A DNA stretch of 64,000 nt from Dorea formicigenerans (lineage in GTDB: Bacteria > Bacillota > Clostridia > Lachnospirales > Lachnospiraceae), in the NCBI RefSeq assembly GCF_025150245.1, contig NZ_CP102279.1:2353423-2417422 (forward strand), read 5' to 3'. Of this stretch, positions 27,661 to 37,354 are shown in pieces. The notes beneath the pieces are model-generated. The model saw only the letters and a list, made by a program, of their open reading frames with translations. It had not been told where the DNA came from and ran no database searches. Position numbers and translations under genes: made by a program. Every line of letters begins with the position of its first letter. The first letter of the stretch is position 1.

Positions 27661-29523
27661 CTAAGCAGTATATCCTGCAACTCCTGCTGAATTAATCACT
27701 GCCAGTATCACCACGACCATCTCTACTAAAATTGCTTCCCACATACCAAAGTATCCAATAACTGCCATAAACAACACAAGTATCTTTATAAATACTGCAA
27801 ATGTAATATTCTGTGAAACACTGCGCAGGGTCTCTTTTGCAATTTTCATCAAAGCTACTATTCCATGAAGGTCATCTTTTACAAGAATCACATCTGCTGC
27901 CTCAATTGCCGCTTCTGACCCGAGATTTCCCATGGCAATTCCTATATCTGCTCTCGCCAGCATCGGAGCATCGTTAATTCCATCACCGACACAGACCAGC
28001 TTCTCTGCCTCTCCCTGAATAGACATGAAATCTTCTAACTGTTCCAGTTTGTCCTGCGGAAGTAAGTCCGTATAAACATAGTCCATATGAAGTTCGCGTC
28101 CAACCGCCCGTCCCGTCTTTTCTGTGTCTCCCGTCAGCATCACCAAAATTGCCCGATACTTTTCCTTCAGCCATGTAAGCGTCGCTTTCGCCTCTTCTTT
28201 CACCTGATCCTGAACGAGTACATATCCTGCATACTCTCTGCCCACACATACGTAGACGACTGTTCCCGGTTCATTAATTTCATCTACCAGCAGCTTTTTT
28301 GCATCCATCATACGACGGCTTCCAACATGCACTCTCTGTCCTTCATAGGTCGCACTGATTCCAAATCCAGGCTTTTCTTTTACGCTTCTGACACTGTCAG
28401 TATCCAGCTCTTTTCCATATGCATCTGCCAGTGATTTTGCCAGCGGGTGATTGGAATAACTCTCCACATGAGCGACCAGCTTTAAAAGTTCTTCTTCTGT
28501 CATACCCACTGCTTTTATTCTTGCCACCCGGAACTCTCCTTGTGTCAAAGTTCCTGTTTTATCAAAGATAAATGTATCTGCTTTCACCAGGCTTTCCAGA
28601 AAATTACCACCTTTGACCACGATTCCCTGTCTGGCTGCTGAAGCAATTCCACCTAAAAATGCAAGTGGTGCTGCCACTGCAAGCGCACATGGACATGCCA
28701 CGATTATAAAAATAAGTCCTTTATATATCCATGTCTCCCAGTTTCCATAAGAAAATGTAGACGGCGGAATAACCATGATCAACACAGACAGCAATACCAT
28801 GATCGGTGCATATACTTTGGAAAATCTCGTCACAAATGCTTCTTTTTGGGATTTACGGTTCTGCGCCTCCTCCACAGTTTCCATAATTCTTGAGACGATT
28901 GAATCCTTGTAAATTCTTGTCACTCGCGCTTCCAGCACACCGCTTTGATTAATGCAGCCACTGTAAATCTTATCCCCTTTATACACTTCCACCGGCATTG
29001 CCTCTCCTGTAATTGCCTTTGTATCTATAGTTGAGCTTCCAGACAGAACAACCGCATCGACTGGAATTCGTTCTCCTGGTTTGATCACAATAATATGACT
29101 CATCTTTAATTCCGAAGGATCTACCTGTACTTCCTGCCCTTTTACTTTACGAATAGCATATGTCGGTCTCAGATCGATCATCTTTGCAATAGATCTCTTT
29201 GTCCGGTCTGTTGCAATCTGTTCCGCAAGCATTCCAAGTTCAAACATAAGCATAACTATCACAGCTTCCATATATTTCCCTATGCCAAATGCTCCGATTG
29301 TTGCAAAGATAACTAATATATATTCTACCGGGAATCTCTTTTCCATAATCTCTTCACTCAATTTCTGAAATGCCCCATATCCTATCAGTAAATAAGTTCC
29401 CAGAAATATTGCGAATTTTTCTTGATCGGACAGCATAAATCGGGCTGCCCCCCAGACAGCACCTGCATATACGATTATTCCCAATCCATAGACTATACAT
29501 TTTCTCTTTAACTGCTTTTTCAT
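27661..29523 (-). CDS. P1B-type heavy-metal-exporting ATPase without HMA domain
   Basis: A 620-residue P-type ATPase with six to eight membrane segments. Motifs are the actuator TGEAMPVE, the metal-binding CPC in helix 6 (VACPCALAVAAPLA), the phosphorylation loop DKTGTLTQG, HP of the nucleotide domain (SNHPLAKSL) and the hinge GDGINDAPML. There is no N-terminal CxxC metal-binding domain. The last membrane segment reads LVEMVVVILAVINSAG, lacking the Asp-containing D(T/V)G motif of typical Zn/Cd pumps, so the cargo is unclear. An ArsR/CadC-type repressor gene precedes it by 98 bp and presumably controls it. Confidence 0.9.
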   Translation of the reverse strand: MKKQLKRKCIVYGLGIIVYAGAVWGAARFMLSDQEKFAIFLGTYLLIGYGAFQKLSEEIMEKRFPVEYILVIFATIGAFGIGKYMEAVIVMLMFELGMLAEQIATDRTKRSIAKMIDLRPTYAIRKVKGQEVQVDPSELKMSHIIVIKPGERIPVDAVVLSGSSTIDTKAITGEAMPVEVYKGDKIYSGCINQSGVLEARVTRIYKDSIVSRIMETVEEAQNRKSQKEAFVTRFSKVYAPIMVLLSVLIMVIPPSTFSYGNWETWIYKGLIFIIVACPCALAVAAPLAFLGGIASAARQGIVVKGGNFLESLVKADTFIFDKTGTLTQGEFRVARIKAVGMTEEELLKLVAHVESYSNHPLAKSLADAYGKELDTDSVRSVKEKPGFGISATYEGQRVHVGSRRMMDAKKLLVDEINEPGTVVYVCVGREYAGYVLVQDQVKEEAKATLTWLKEKYRAILVMLTGDTEKTGRAVGRELHMDYVYTDLLPQDKLEQLEDFMSIQGEAEKLVCVGDGINDAPMLARADIGIAMGNLGSEAAIEAADVILVKDDLHGIVALMKIAKETLRSVSQNITFAVFIKILVLFMAVIGYFGMWEAILVEMVVVILAVINSAGVAGYTA

Positions 29524-29621
29524 AACTCTATTCCCACATTCTCTTTCTTATTTTGAGACTTGCATCTTTGCTTCGCCCAGATGCAGGAAAACGCTTTGGT
29601 CAGTCATCTTAACATATCTTT

Positions 29622-29981
29622 TTATTCTGTAATATGCTCCATGCCCTGACTGATAATAGACTGGATATGTCCATCTGCAAGCGAATAATAAACAGTCTTC
29701 CCGTCTCTTCGGTTCTTCACAAGTTTCATCTGCTTTAACATACGAAGCTGATGGGAGACTGCTGACTGTGTAACTCCCAGTATCTCCGCCAGATCACACA
29801 CACACATCTCTGATTTTTGCAATACATACAGAATTTTCACTCTTGTTCCATCTGCAAATGCTTTATAAAAATCAGCCAGACTATTAAGCAGTTCTTCATC
29901 CGGCATCTGCTCCAAAGCCAGTTTTACGTTCTCATTATGAATACATGTCACATCGCAGCATTCAACTTCTGTCTTTCCCAT
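29622..29981 (-). CDS. ArsR/SmtB family metal-responsive repressor (CadC-like)
   Basis: A winged-helix repressor of 119 residues (from ATG 29981, which has GAAAGG at good spacing). The N-terminal ECCDVTCIH and the CVCDL motif (SEMCVCDLAEILG) supply Cys ligands in the positions of the CadC alpha3N site for Cd, Pb or Zn, and the recognition helix is VTQSAVSHQLRMLKQMKLV. It should repress the downstream P1B ATPase and lift off when metal binds. The dyad CATGAC/GTCATG at 30011-30028 just upstream is a probable operator. Confidence 0.92.
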   Translation of the reverse strand: MGKTEVECCDVTCIHNENVKLALEQMPDEELLNSLADFYKAFADGTRVKILYVLQKSEMCVCDLAEILGVTQSAVSHQLRMLKQMKLVKNRRDGKTVYYSLADGHIQSIISQGMEHITE

Positions 29982-30010
29982 ATATTTCATCCTTTCAAAC
30001 TACAGACTAT

Positions 30011-30028
30011 CATGACCCGACTGTCATG
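30011..30028 (-). promoter_or_regulatory. probable ArsR-family operator upstream of the repressor gene
   Basis: CATGAC and GTCATG form a 6-6-6 dyad about 30 bases before the repressor start. A weak promoter (TTACAA, then CATGAT) on the minus strand overlaps it, so bound repressor would block RNA polymerase. Confidence 0.5.
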
Positions 30029-30104
30029 TTTTTTGTAAGGCTTAAATCTTAAAAATTACAATTTTCAAAGCCAGACTATGCCTGTACAAATGCCTGTTTA
30101 TATT

Positions 30105-30149
30105 AATTATGCCAAATGGAGAAAACTATTTCAACCATTTGGCATAATT
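30105..30149 (-). terminator. long hairpin after the His-rich metal ATPase gene
   Basis: Perfect 15-bp arms (AATTATGCCAAATGG at 30105-30119 and its complement at 30135-30149) enclose 15 bases. The stem lies 28 bases after the stop at 30177. The U run is short, so it may end transcription only partly or protect the mRNA 3' end. Confidence 0.6.
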
Positions 30150-30176
30150 TAACACTTTTGTAATGTTATGTTATCG

Positions 30177-32675
30177 TTATTTTGTTTTCACATGCATTGC
30201 GCGGATGGAATTCAATACACATATCATTGCTACACCTGTATCAGCAAATACTGCAAGCCACATATTCGCAAATCCAAGAAAACCAAGAATCATAACAATT
30301 GCTTTAATCACCAGCGCAAATACTACATTCTGAATTGCAATACTTCCTGTCTTCTTCGCAATCGCGATAGACTGTGGGATTGCTTCTACTGAAGAATTCA
30401 TAAATACCACATCGGCCGCCTCTATTGCGGCATCTGCTCCGCTTCCCATTGCTGCTCCCACATCTGCACCAGCCAGTACCGGTGCATCATTAATTCCGTC
30501 TCCAACGAACATGACAGCACCGTGATTCTTACGAACGTTCTTTAGATGCTCCAGTTTTTCCTGTGGAAGAAGCTGTGCATAAACTTCATCAATTCCTGTC
30601 TCTTTTGCAACTGCCTGCGCGCTGTTCTTCTCATCACCAGTTAACATAACTGTTGCAATTCCAAGAGCTTTCATCTTACTTACAGAAGCAGCCGCATCAG
30701 TCTTAATTTCATCTGCTACAATTACAAATCCTTCTAACACACCATCAACTGCCAGTAAGACTTCTGAGCCATAACCGCCTTTTTCGTATCCTGTCGTATC
30801 TACCTGATACATTTCCATCAGTGTATAATTTCCAAGGAGAACAGTTCCTTCCGGGAATGTTGCACGGATACCTTTACCGGAAATCTCTTCCACTTCTTTC
30901 GGTCTTGTAAGCGTCAGATTCTGTCTTCTTGCTTCCTGAACAATGCTGACCGCAATTGGGTGTGTTGAACCAAGCTCACAGTCCGCCGCCATAGTCAGCA
31001 CCTGTTTTTCTGTCAGTTTTCTTGTTGCCGTGACTTTCTGTACAGCAAAATTCCCCTTTGTGATGGTTCCTGTCTTATCCATAATGACTGCTTTAACATC
31101 TTTCAATGCCTCAATAGCCAAACCGCCTTTAAAGAGGATTCCTCTCTTAGATCCTGCTCCAATTCCCGAGAAGAAAGCCAATGGTACACTCAATACAAGT
31201 GCACACGGACAACTGATTACAAGAAATGTAATCGCTGTGTAAATCCAATGGTTCCAGTTTCCCGTTACAATGGAAGGGATAATTGCAGTAAGAACTGCTG
31301 CCACAACAACAACTGGCGTATAAACTCTCGCAAATCTTGTGATAAAACGATCGATCTTCGGCTTACTTGCCGCTGCATTTTCCACCGAATCAAGAATCTT
31401 TGTGACCATGGATTCGCTCAGTGGTTTTGTAACCTCAGCCTTTAATACACCTTGTTCATTGATACAACCGGAAATCAGTTCGTCTCCCGGAACAACTCTT
31501 ACCGGTACCGGCTCTCCTGTGACCGGTGAAGTATCTACCCGGCTCTCACCCTCGATAACCTTTGCATCCAGCGGAATTCTGTCACCAGGACGGATCATAA
31601 TAATATCTTTTACCCTTGCATCCTGTGATGGAATTTCTTTTACTTCGGAACCAACGACAAGATTAACAACTTCCGGGCGCATATCTACGGCATCCATAAT
31701 CTGTCCACGGCTCTTTTCCACGGCAATATCTTCGAACAACTCTCCGATACGGTAGAACAGCATAACTCCGACTGCCTCTGCAAAATCACCAATCACAAAC
31801 GCTGCAATTGTCGCAACTGCCATCAGAAAGTTTTCATCAAACAAATGTCCTCCCGCCATATTCTTCAGCGCTTTCATTACAATCTCAAGTCCAAGAAGTA
31901 AGTACGCAATAATGAAAATACATGCACTGATCATCGGATTCGGAAGTGTTTTTTCTGCAATAATACCTGCTGCAAAAAGAATCGCTCCAGCTCCGACAAG
32001 TACTATATCCTTTTTATTCTCTTCAAACGGATTCTTCTTCTCTCTTTTGATCGGCTGATCATCCGGCATTGCAACAACCTGTACTTCTGACTCGATAGAG
32101 GAACAGATTTCCTGAATCTTGGAAAGGAGATGCTCCTGATGATCTGATGCGACAACTAGTTTTTTTGTTGCATAAGTCAATGTTGCACCTTCAACTTCCG
32201 GTAACGCCTGAATCTTTCTCTCCATCTTAGCTGCACAGTTCGCACATCCAAGATTTTCCAAAATGTATGTCTTCTGCGCTACACCTGCCGGCATAACACA
32301 AGGCTCATGCTCCACTGCTTCATGATGATGTTCATGATCTTCATCATGGTGGTGATGATGTCCACAACCACAGCCACACTCTTCCTCATGGTGATGGTGC
32401 TCGTGCTCCTGCTTATGTTCATGATGGTGTTCATGCTCTTCGTCATGGTGGTGATGATGTCCACAACCACAGCCACATTCTTCCTCATGGTGATGATGAT
32501 GCTCATGAGCTTCATGTTCATGATGGTGATGTTCACAGCCGCAACCACAGCTACATTCTTCATCACGGTGATGTTCATGCTCTTCGTCATGGTGATGATG
32601 TCCACAGCCGCAACCACATTCACACTCTTCCTCATGGTGATGGTGCTCGTGTAATTCTTTCTCCATATCTTTCAT
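30177..32675 (-). CDS. P1B-2 type Zn/Cd-exporting ATPase with His/Cys-rich N-terminal repeat domain
   Basis: The 832-residue pump has three parts. Residues 9-118 are a low-complexity array with about 47 His and 14 Cys, organised as four units of a His run, a Glu-Cys-Gly-Cys cluster (at 17-24, 41-47, 67-71, 100-104) and another His run. Residues 133-200 are an HMA domain with GCANCAAK. The rest is a P1B ATPase with TGEPVPV, SCPCALVLS, DKTGTITKG, GSTHPIA, GDGINDAPV and a final helix DTGVAMICVLNSIRAM typical of ZntA/CadA pumps. I start at 32675, behind AGGAGG; the longer frame is unlikely. The array probably binds zinc as a sink or sensor. No repressor gene is adjacent. Confidence 0.92.
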   Translation of the reverse strand: MKDMEKELHEHHHHEEECECGCGCGHHHHDEEHEHHRDEECSCGCGCEHHHHEHEAHEHHHHHEEECGCGCGHHHHHDEEHEHHHEHKQEHEHHHHEEECGCGCGHHHHHDEDHEHHHEAVEHEPCVMPAGVAQKTYILENLGCANCAAKMERKIQALPEVEGATLTYATKKLVVASDHQEHLLSKIQEICSSIESEVQVVAMPDDQPIKREKKNPFEENKKDIVLVGAGAILFAAGIIAEKTLPNPMISACIFIIAYLLLGLEIVMKALKNMAGGHLFDENFLMAVATIAAFVIGDFAEAVGVMLFYRIGELFEDIAVEKSRGQIMDAVDMRPEVVNLVVGSEVKEIPSQDARVKDIIMIRPGDRIPLDAKVIEGESRVDTSPVTGEPVPVRVVPGDELISGCINEQGVLKAEVTKPLSESMVTKILDSVENAAASKPKIDRFITRFARVYTPVVVVAAVLTAIIPSIVTGNWNHWIYTAITFLVISCPCALVLSVPLAFFSGIGAGSKRGILFKGGLAIEALKDVKAVIMDKTGTITKGNFAVQKVTATRKLTEKQVLTMAADCELGSTHPIAVSIVQEARRQNLTLTRPKEVEEISGKGIRATFPEGTVLLGNYTLMEMYQVDTTGYEKGGYGSEVLLAVDGVLEGFVIVADEIKTDAAASVSKMKALGIATVMLTGDEKNSAQAVAKETGIDEVYAQLLPQEKLEHLKNVRKNHGAVMFVGDGINDAPVLAGADVGAAMGSGADAAIEAADVVFMNSSVEAIPQSIAIAKKTGSIAIQNVVFALVIKAIVMILGFLGFANMWLAVFADTGVAMICVLNSIRAMHVKTK

Positions 32676-32794
32676 ATATTTTATCCTCCTGCACGTCGCA
32701 TTAACAATTGAGCATTTGTTCATATGTTTGTTTTAAATATATTCCTGATATGTCTGTTTGTCAATAGTCTTCCTTTATTTTCTCTTAATTATTA

Positions 32795-33463
32795 CTAATC
32801 AATCTGCCAGTCGATTGGTTCCACACCGCCTGCTTCCAGGAATTTATTCGTCTTGCTAAATGGTTTACTTCCAAAGAAACCACGGTAAGCGGAAAGCGGA
32901 CTTGGATGTGGTGCTTTCAGAATCAGATGGTTCGGATTATTCAACATGCTGGCTTTTCTCTGTGCTGGAGCTCCCCAAAGAATAAATACAATCGGACGAT
33001 TCTGGCTATTAAGTGCCATAATTGCTGCATCCGTGAACTCCTCCCAGCCAATGCCTCTGTGTGAATTCGCCTGATGTGCCCGTACAGTCAATACTGTGTT
33101 GAGCATCAGAACACCTTGCTCTGCCCATTTTGTCAGGCAGCCATGATTCGGGATGGTACAGCCCAGATCATCGTGAAGTTCTTTATAGATATTTACCAGT
33201 GATGGTGGAATATCCACACCTTTCTTTACAGAAAAACAGAGTCCATGAGCCTGTCCTACATTATGATATGGATCCTGTCCAAGAATCACAACCTTTACTT
33301 TATGTAATGGTGTCAAATGAAAGGCATTGAAAATGTCATCCGCCGGTGGAAATATCTGTCTTGTTCGATATTCTTCATTTACTGTCTCAAATAGTTTTTT
33401 ATAATACGGCTTTTTAAATTCCCCCTGCAAAGCCTCAAGCCAGTCATTATTAATTGCTGCCAT
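32795..33463 (-). CDS. ung: uracil-DNA glycosylase
   Basis: Family 1 UDG removes uracil from DNA and starts base-excision repair. The 222-residue protein has the water-activating motif GQDPYHNVGQAHG, the uracil-binding LMLNTVLTVR and the DNA-intercalation loop HPSPLSAYRGFFG. AAAGGAG precedes the ATG. It lies 80 bp after hisF, separated by a hairpin. Confidence 0.97.
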   Translation of the reverse strand: MAAINNDWLEALQGEFKKPYYKKLFETVNEEYRTRQIFPPADDIFNAFHLTPLHKVKVVILGQDPYHNVGQAHGLCFSVKKGVDIPPSLVNIYKELHDDLGCTIPNHGCLTKWAEQGVLMLNTVLTVRAHQANSHRGIGWEEFTDAAIMALNSQNRPIVFILWGAPAQRKASMLNNPNHLILKAPHPSPLSAYRGFFGSKPFSKTNKFLEAGGVEPIDWQID

Positions 33464-33500
33464 TTTCTTTTCTCCTTTTTACTTTCTAGATAGAGATATA

Positions 33501-33529
33501 GGTAATTGCAACTTTAAGTTACAATTACC
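33501..33529 (-). terminator. hairpin after hisF
   Basis: GGTAATTG and CAATTACC, with further pairing to a tight loop, form a stem between the hisF stop and the ung start. No long U run follows on the minus strand, so termination is probably incomplete. Confidence 0.5.
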
Positions 33530-33544
33530 CATACCTTTTATCTG

Positions 33545-34306
33545 TTATAATCGCACAGAAACACCTCTGCCACGAAGATATTCTTTTACTTCCTTAATCT
33601 CTAATTCTTTATAATGGAACAGAGATGCTGCCAATGCTGCATCTGCCTTTCCGTCTGTCAGCGCATCGTAAAAATGTTCCAGATTGCCTGCACCGCCGGA
33701 GGCTATGACCGGAATATTAACTGCTTCTGCAACTGCACGAGTCAGTTCCAGGTCATACCCTGCCTTTGTTCCATCACAATCCATACTGGTCAAGAGTATC
33801 TCTCCTGCTCCCAGTTTTTCCACCTTATGAGCCCACTCCAGTGCATCAATTCCTACATCAATTCTTCCACCATGTTTGTAAATGTTCCAACCACTGCCAT
33901 CTGCACGTTTCTTTGCATCGATTGCCACAACCACACATTGGCTTCCAAACTTGTCTGCCGCATCCGAAATCAGATTTGGAGTATCAATGGCTGATGAATT
34001 AATCGAGATCTTGTCTGCTCCTTCTCGCAACAGTGCCCGAAAATCGTCTACCGTACGGATTCCTCCACCAACAGTAAATGGAATAAATACTGTCTCAGCT
34101 ACTTTTCTGACCATATCTACAACTGTGTTTCTTCGATCGGATGAAGCTGTAATATCCAAAAAAACAAGTTCATCCGCTCCTGCTTTATCATAAGCCTTAG
34201 CAATTTCCACTGGATTTCCAGCATCCTTCAAATCTACAAAGTTCACACCTTTTACAACTCGTCCGTTATTTACATCCAGGCATGGGATGATTCTCTTTGT
34301 ATGCAT
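33545..34306 (-). CDS. hisF: imidazole glycerol phosphate synthase, cyclase subunit
   Basis: HisF is the TIM-barrel partner of HisH and makes imidazole glycerol phosphate and AICAR from PRFAR and ammonia in histidine synthesis. [16 protein letters not shown] carries the catalytic Asp, LTSMDCDG the second Asp, and PVIASGGAG the phosphate site. The 253-residue product starts at 34306 behind AGGAGG, 16 bp after the hisH stop. The AICAR product also feeds the purine genes at 51.6-53.5 kb. Confidence 0.97.
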   Translation of the reverse strand: MHTKRIIPCLDVNNGRVVKGVNFVDLKDAGNPVEIAKAYDKAGADELVFLDITASSDRRNTVVDMVRKVAETVFIPFTVGGGIRTVDDFRALLREGADKISINSSAIDTPNLISDAADKFGSQCVVVAIDAKKRADGSGWNIYKHGGRIDVGIDALEWAHKVEKLGAGEILLTSMDCDGTKAGYDLELTRAVAEAVNIPVIASGGAGNLEHFYDALTDGKADAALAASLFHYKELEIKEVKEYLRGRGVSVRL

Positions 34307-34322
34307 ATACCGTTCCTCCTGT

Positions 34323-34928
34323 CTATAACTCAACAAAATTCTTCAAAATCTGTATTCCAACATCACTGCTCTTTTCCGGATGGAACTGGCATGCAAATAC
34401 ATTTCCACTTTCTACAGATGCATGGATCAATGTGCTGTATTCTGTTGTGGCTGTTACAATACTCTCATCTTCTGCCTTCAGATAATAAGAATGTACAAAG
34501 TATACATAAGAATCTTCCGGTATTCCACGGAATAATCTGCCTTCATTCGGATACTTCAGAGAATTCCAGCCCATATGAGGAATCTTAAGTCCCGGCTGAT
34601 CCGGAATCCGAAGAATCTCTCCTTTTAAAATACCAAGTCCTTCTACTCCCGGTGTCTCGTCACTTCGTTCAAATAAAAGCTGAAGTCCCAGACAAATTCC
34701 AAGAAATGGAGTCCCTTTTTCCACGACTTCATGGATCACTTCTTCCAGATTATATTGTCTGATCTTGCTCATAGCATCTCCAAATGCTCCGACTCCCGGA
34801 AGAATTACTTTGTCTGCCTTTAAAATCGACTCTCTGTCTCTTGTTACAACAACTTCCTGTCCTAAAAGGTGCATGGCCTTTTCCACGCTCTTTATATTCC
34901 CTGCATCGTAGTCAATAATTGCTATCAT
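34323..34928 (-). CDS. hisH: imidazole glycerol phosphate synthase, glutaminase subunit
   Basis: A class I glutamine amidotransferase that supplies ammonia to HisF. The triad is visible: Cys in [11 protein letters not shown], and His and Glu in [19 protein letters not shown] is the normal N-terminus, so I start at 34928 (201 residues, preceded by AAGGGA); the frame to 34976 adds unrelated residues. hisH and hisF stand alone here without the other his genes, and lie downstream of a two-component system. Confidence 0.97.
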   Translation of the reverse strand: MIAIIDYDAGNIKSVEKAMHLLGQEVVVTRDRESILKADKVILPGVGAFGDAMSKIRQYNLEEVIHEVVEKGTPFLGICLGLQLLFERSDETPGVEGLGILKGEILRIPDQPGLKIPHMGWNSLKYPNEGRLFRGIPEDSYVYFVHSYYLKAEDESIVTATTEYSTLIHASVESGNVFACQFHPEKSSDVGIQILKNFVEL

Positions 34929-35000
34929 GTGCTCGTGTCCCTTTCTTCTCATTCCTTTATGCCTGTTAACGCACATCTTTCTCTTTTGTTGTGGTTTCTT

Positions 35001-36494
35001 CTATCGTACATCAAGTGTGAACCAGAATTCAACACCATTATCGTAATTTTTCACACCATATTGCTGATGCATGGATTCCATAATAGCTTTTACGATAGAA
35101 AGTCCGATTCCATTGCCTCCATACTCGCGTGTATGAGCCTTGTCCACTTTGAAAAATTTATCCCAGATACGCGGAACATCTTCCTCCGGTATTGGCTTTC
35201 CGGTATTAAATACAGTCACTTTTGCAAGTCCGTCTTCCCGCAAAATCTTCACTTCAATAATCTTTTCTTCATTGACATGATTATAGGCATTACTTACATA
35301 ATTACGCACGACCTGTTCAATCTTAAACTCATCCCCCCAGACGTAAACTGGATTTTCTTCCCTGAAAATAAGTTTAACATCCTTTTGTTGTGACAGAATG
35401 TCCATACTCTGAAGTACTCCGCCAATCAGCTCTGTCAGATTAAAACGCTCAAATTCTACTTTATCATTCCCGAACTCCAACTGATTCAGTGTCATCAGAT
35501 TCTTGACCATCCGATTCATCTTACCTGCTTCGTCCATAATAACATCACAATAGAAGTCGCGGCTCTCCGGGTCATCATTAACTCCTTCTTTCAGTCCTTC
35601 TGCATATCCCTGGATCAGAGCAATCGGAGTTTTCAACTCGTGAGATACATTTCCCATAAACTCCGTACGCATCTGCTCCATCTTCTCTTTCTGCTCAATA
35701 TCCTGCTGCAGACTGTTATTTGCCTGCTTCAATTCAGAAATTGCCTTTTCCAGCTTCTGCGACATACGATTAAAGTTATCACCCAGTTCACCAATCTCAT
35801 TGTTACCACCGCTTGTATACTTCGCCTCAAAATCCAGATTTGCCATACGGTCAGACAGCTCTGCCAGTTCCTGGATCGGCTTTGTAATCCTTCTGGAGAA
35901 ATACCATACAAGTCCCATGCAGATGATCAGTGTTCCCATACCTACATATATTAGGAAACGATTGGATAATGCAACACTTTCACGGATACTTTCTACAGGA
36001 CTTCGAATGAGGAAATTCACATTATCGTCAAGTTGTCCCCACATCTCAATATATTCGCTCTGATTCCATGGATCCTGACTTCTCATCAACTGGTAATTGT
36101 CTGTGCTATCCAGCACCTTTCCACCTTTTTGTGCCTGGTTCAGAAGATATCCCGATAACTGCTGCTTGAGCATATTCGTATCGTGCACATTTGTAATCAG
36201 TTTTTCATTATCCATATCCAATACAATATAGGAAATGTTGCTCTTCTCACAAAGGACATGTAATTCATCTTGTACTTCATCATTACTGATTGTCCCCTTT
36301 TTCACAGCATTCTGTAGTTCTTCGTATACATGAATGAACTGCATTTCCTTGTTTCTGATATAATACGGCTCTAAGAACTTTACATTAACAACAAGCAAAA
36401 TAGCAATCAGACAGATGACCATGCCTGCAAAAACTGCAATCATCTGCCTCTTAATAGAATGCTTTCTTTTTTCTTTTTGTTTAAAATGCTTCAT
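35001..36494 (-). CDS. sensor histidine kinase
   Basis: The 497-residue kinase has two membrane segments (about 18-40 and 180-200) flanking an extracellular sensor domain of about 135 residues, a HAMP domain (200-253), a coiled-coil linker, HisKA with phosphorylated His 285 (NVSHELKTPIALIQGYAEG) and an HATPase_c domain (NYVSNAYNHV as N-box, GKPIPEED as G1, GGNGIGLSIVKAIM as G2). Its ATG is 1 bp after the response-regulator stop, so they form one system. The signal is unknown. Confidence 0.95.
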   Translation of the reverse strand: MKHFKQKEKRKHSIKRQMIAVFAGMVICLIAILLVVNVKFLEPYYIRNKEMQFIHVYEELQNAVKKGTISNDEVQDELHVLCEKSNISYIVLDMDNEKLITNVHDTNMLKQQLSGYLLNQAQKGGKVLDSTDNYQLMRSQDPWNQSEYIEMWGQLDDNVNFLIRSPVESIRESVALSNRFLIYVGMGTLIICMGLVWYFSRRITKPIQELAELSDRMANLDFEAKYTSGGNNEIGELGDNFNRMSQKLEKAISELKQANNSLQQDIEQKEKMEQMRTEFMGNVSHELKTPIALIQGYAEGLKEGVNDDPESRDFYCDVIMDEAGKMNRMVKNLMTLNQLEFGNDKVEFERFNLTELIGGVLQSMDILSQQKDVKLIFREENPVYVWGDEFKIEQVVRNYVSNAYNHVNEEKIIEVKILREDGLAKVTVFNTGKPIPEEDVPRIWDKFFKVDKAHTREYGGNGIGLSIVKAIMESMHQQYGVKNYDNGVEFWFTLDVR

Positions 36495-36495
36495 C

Positions 36496-37173
36496 TTAAT
36501 TTACCTCGAATTTGTAGCCCATTCCCCAGATTGTCTTAATGTATTCACCCTTTTCTCCAAGCTTACTGCGAAGCTTCTTAACATGAGTGTCGATAGTTCT
36601 TGCATCTCCAAAATAATCATAATTCCATACATTATTCAATATCTTCTCCCTGGAAAGTGCAATTCCCTGATTCTCAAGGAAATAAGACAATAATTCAAAT
36701 TCTTTATAACTAAGTTCCACATCTTTTCCGTCTACCTGCACCTGATGAGCTGCCTTATCTACAACGATACCACCTGCTTCCACATGCTCATCTGCATCCA
36801 ACACATTCGAACGTCTCAGAAGTGCATTCACTCTCGCAACAAGAATCTTCGGACTAAATGGCTTAGAAATGTATTCGTCTACGCCAAGATCAAATCCCTG
36901 AAGTTCATCCCGCTCATCGCCGCGTGCCGTCAGCATAATAATCGGTACTTTAGAAGACTGACGGATCTCACGGCAAGTCTGCCAGCCGTCCATCTTCGGC
37001 ATCATGACATCTAATATGATCAGCGCAATATCTTTCTCTGCGTAAAACGCCTCCATAGCCTCAAGACCGTCTCCTGCCTCCAGCACCTGATATCCTTCTC
37101 TTTCAAGGAAATCCTTCACAAGCTTACGCATTCTGCTCTCATCGTCTACAACTAATATCTTGATCTTCTCCAT
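36496..37173 (-). CDS. OmpR/PhoB family response regulator
   Basis: A 225-residue regulator: receiver domain (1-118, acidic pocket VVDDESRMRK, phospho-acceptor Asp in IILDVMMPKMDG, Thr in MLTARGD, Lys in ISKPFSPK) and a winged-helix DNA-binding domain (NVWNYDYFGDARTIDTHVKK). Start at 37173 (MEKIKIL), with GGGAGG 8 bases upstream. It pairs with the histidine kinase encoded next. A 13-bp dyad at 37236-37288, around a possible -10 box, may be its own binding site. Confidence 0.96.
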   Translation of the reverse strand: MEKIKILVVDDESRMRKLVKDFLEREGYQVLEAGDGLEAMEAFYAEKDIALIILDVMMPKMDGWQTCREIRQSSKVPIIMLTARGDERDELQGFDLGVDEYISKPFSPKILVARVNALLRRSNVLDADEHVEAGGIVVDKAAHQVQVDGKDVELSYKEFELLSYFLENQGIALSREKILNNVWNYDYFGDARTIDTHVKKLRSKLGEKGEYIKTIWGMGYKFEVN

Positions 37174-37235
37174 ATCATAAACCTCCCTGTACGAACTGTA
37201 CATTCTGATTTCTTATTTCTTACGCTTAGACGCGA

Positions 37236-37288
37236 ATAGCACATATTTCCCGTCATATTTTATAGTATAACAGGAAAATATGTGCTAT
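37236..37288. promoter_or_regulatory. 13-bp perfect inverted repeat upstream of the response-regulator gene
   Basis: ATAGCACATATTT (37236-37248) and its exact complement (37276-37288) flank 27 AT-rich bases that include TATACT/TATAAA-like -10 sequences on the minus strand. It is about 65 bases upstream of the gene and does not have a U run, so an operator or leader stem is more likely than a terminator. Confidence 0.5.
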
Positions 37289-37306
37289 GTGTGAAAATTT
37301 TTATTA

Positions 37307-37352
37307 CAAAAAAATGCTAGGCAGATTATTCATTTTTCTGCCCAGCATTTTT
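37307..37352 (-). terminator. terminator after the radical SAM gene
   Basis: ATGCTAGGCAGA (37314-37325) and TCTGCCCAGCAT (37337-37348) pair with one mismatch; seven T flank each side, so it can work in both directions. It separates the radical SAM gene from the two-component operon. Confidence 0.85.
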
Positions 37353-37354
37353 TT

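Noticed and set aside
32307-32654. Plus-strand frame rich in Met, Val and Thr
   Set aside because: It is the complement of the His/Cys repeat codons of the metal ATPase.
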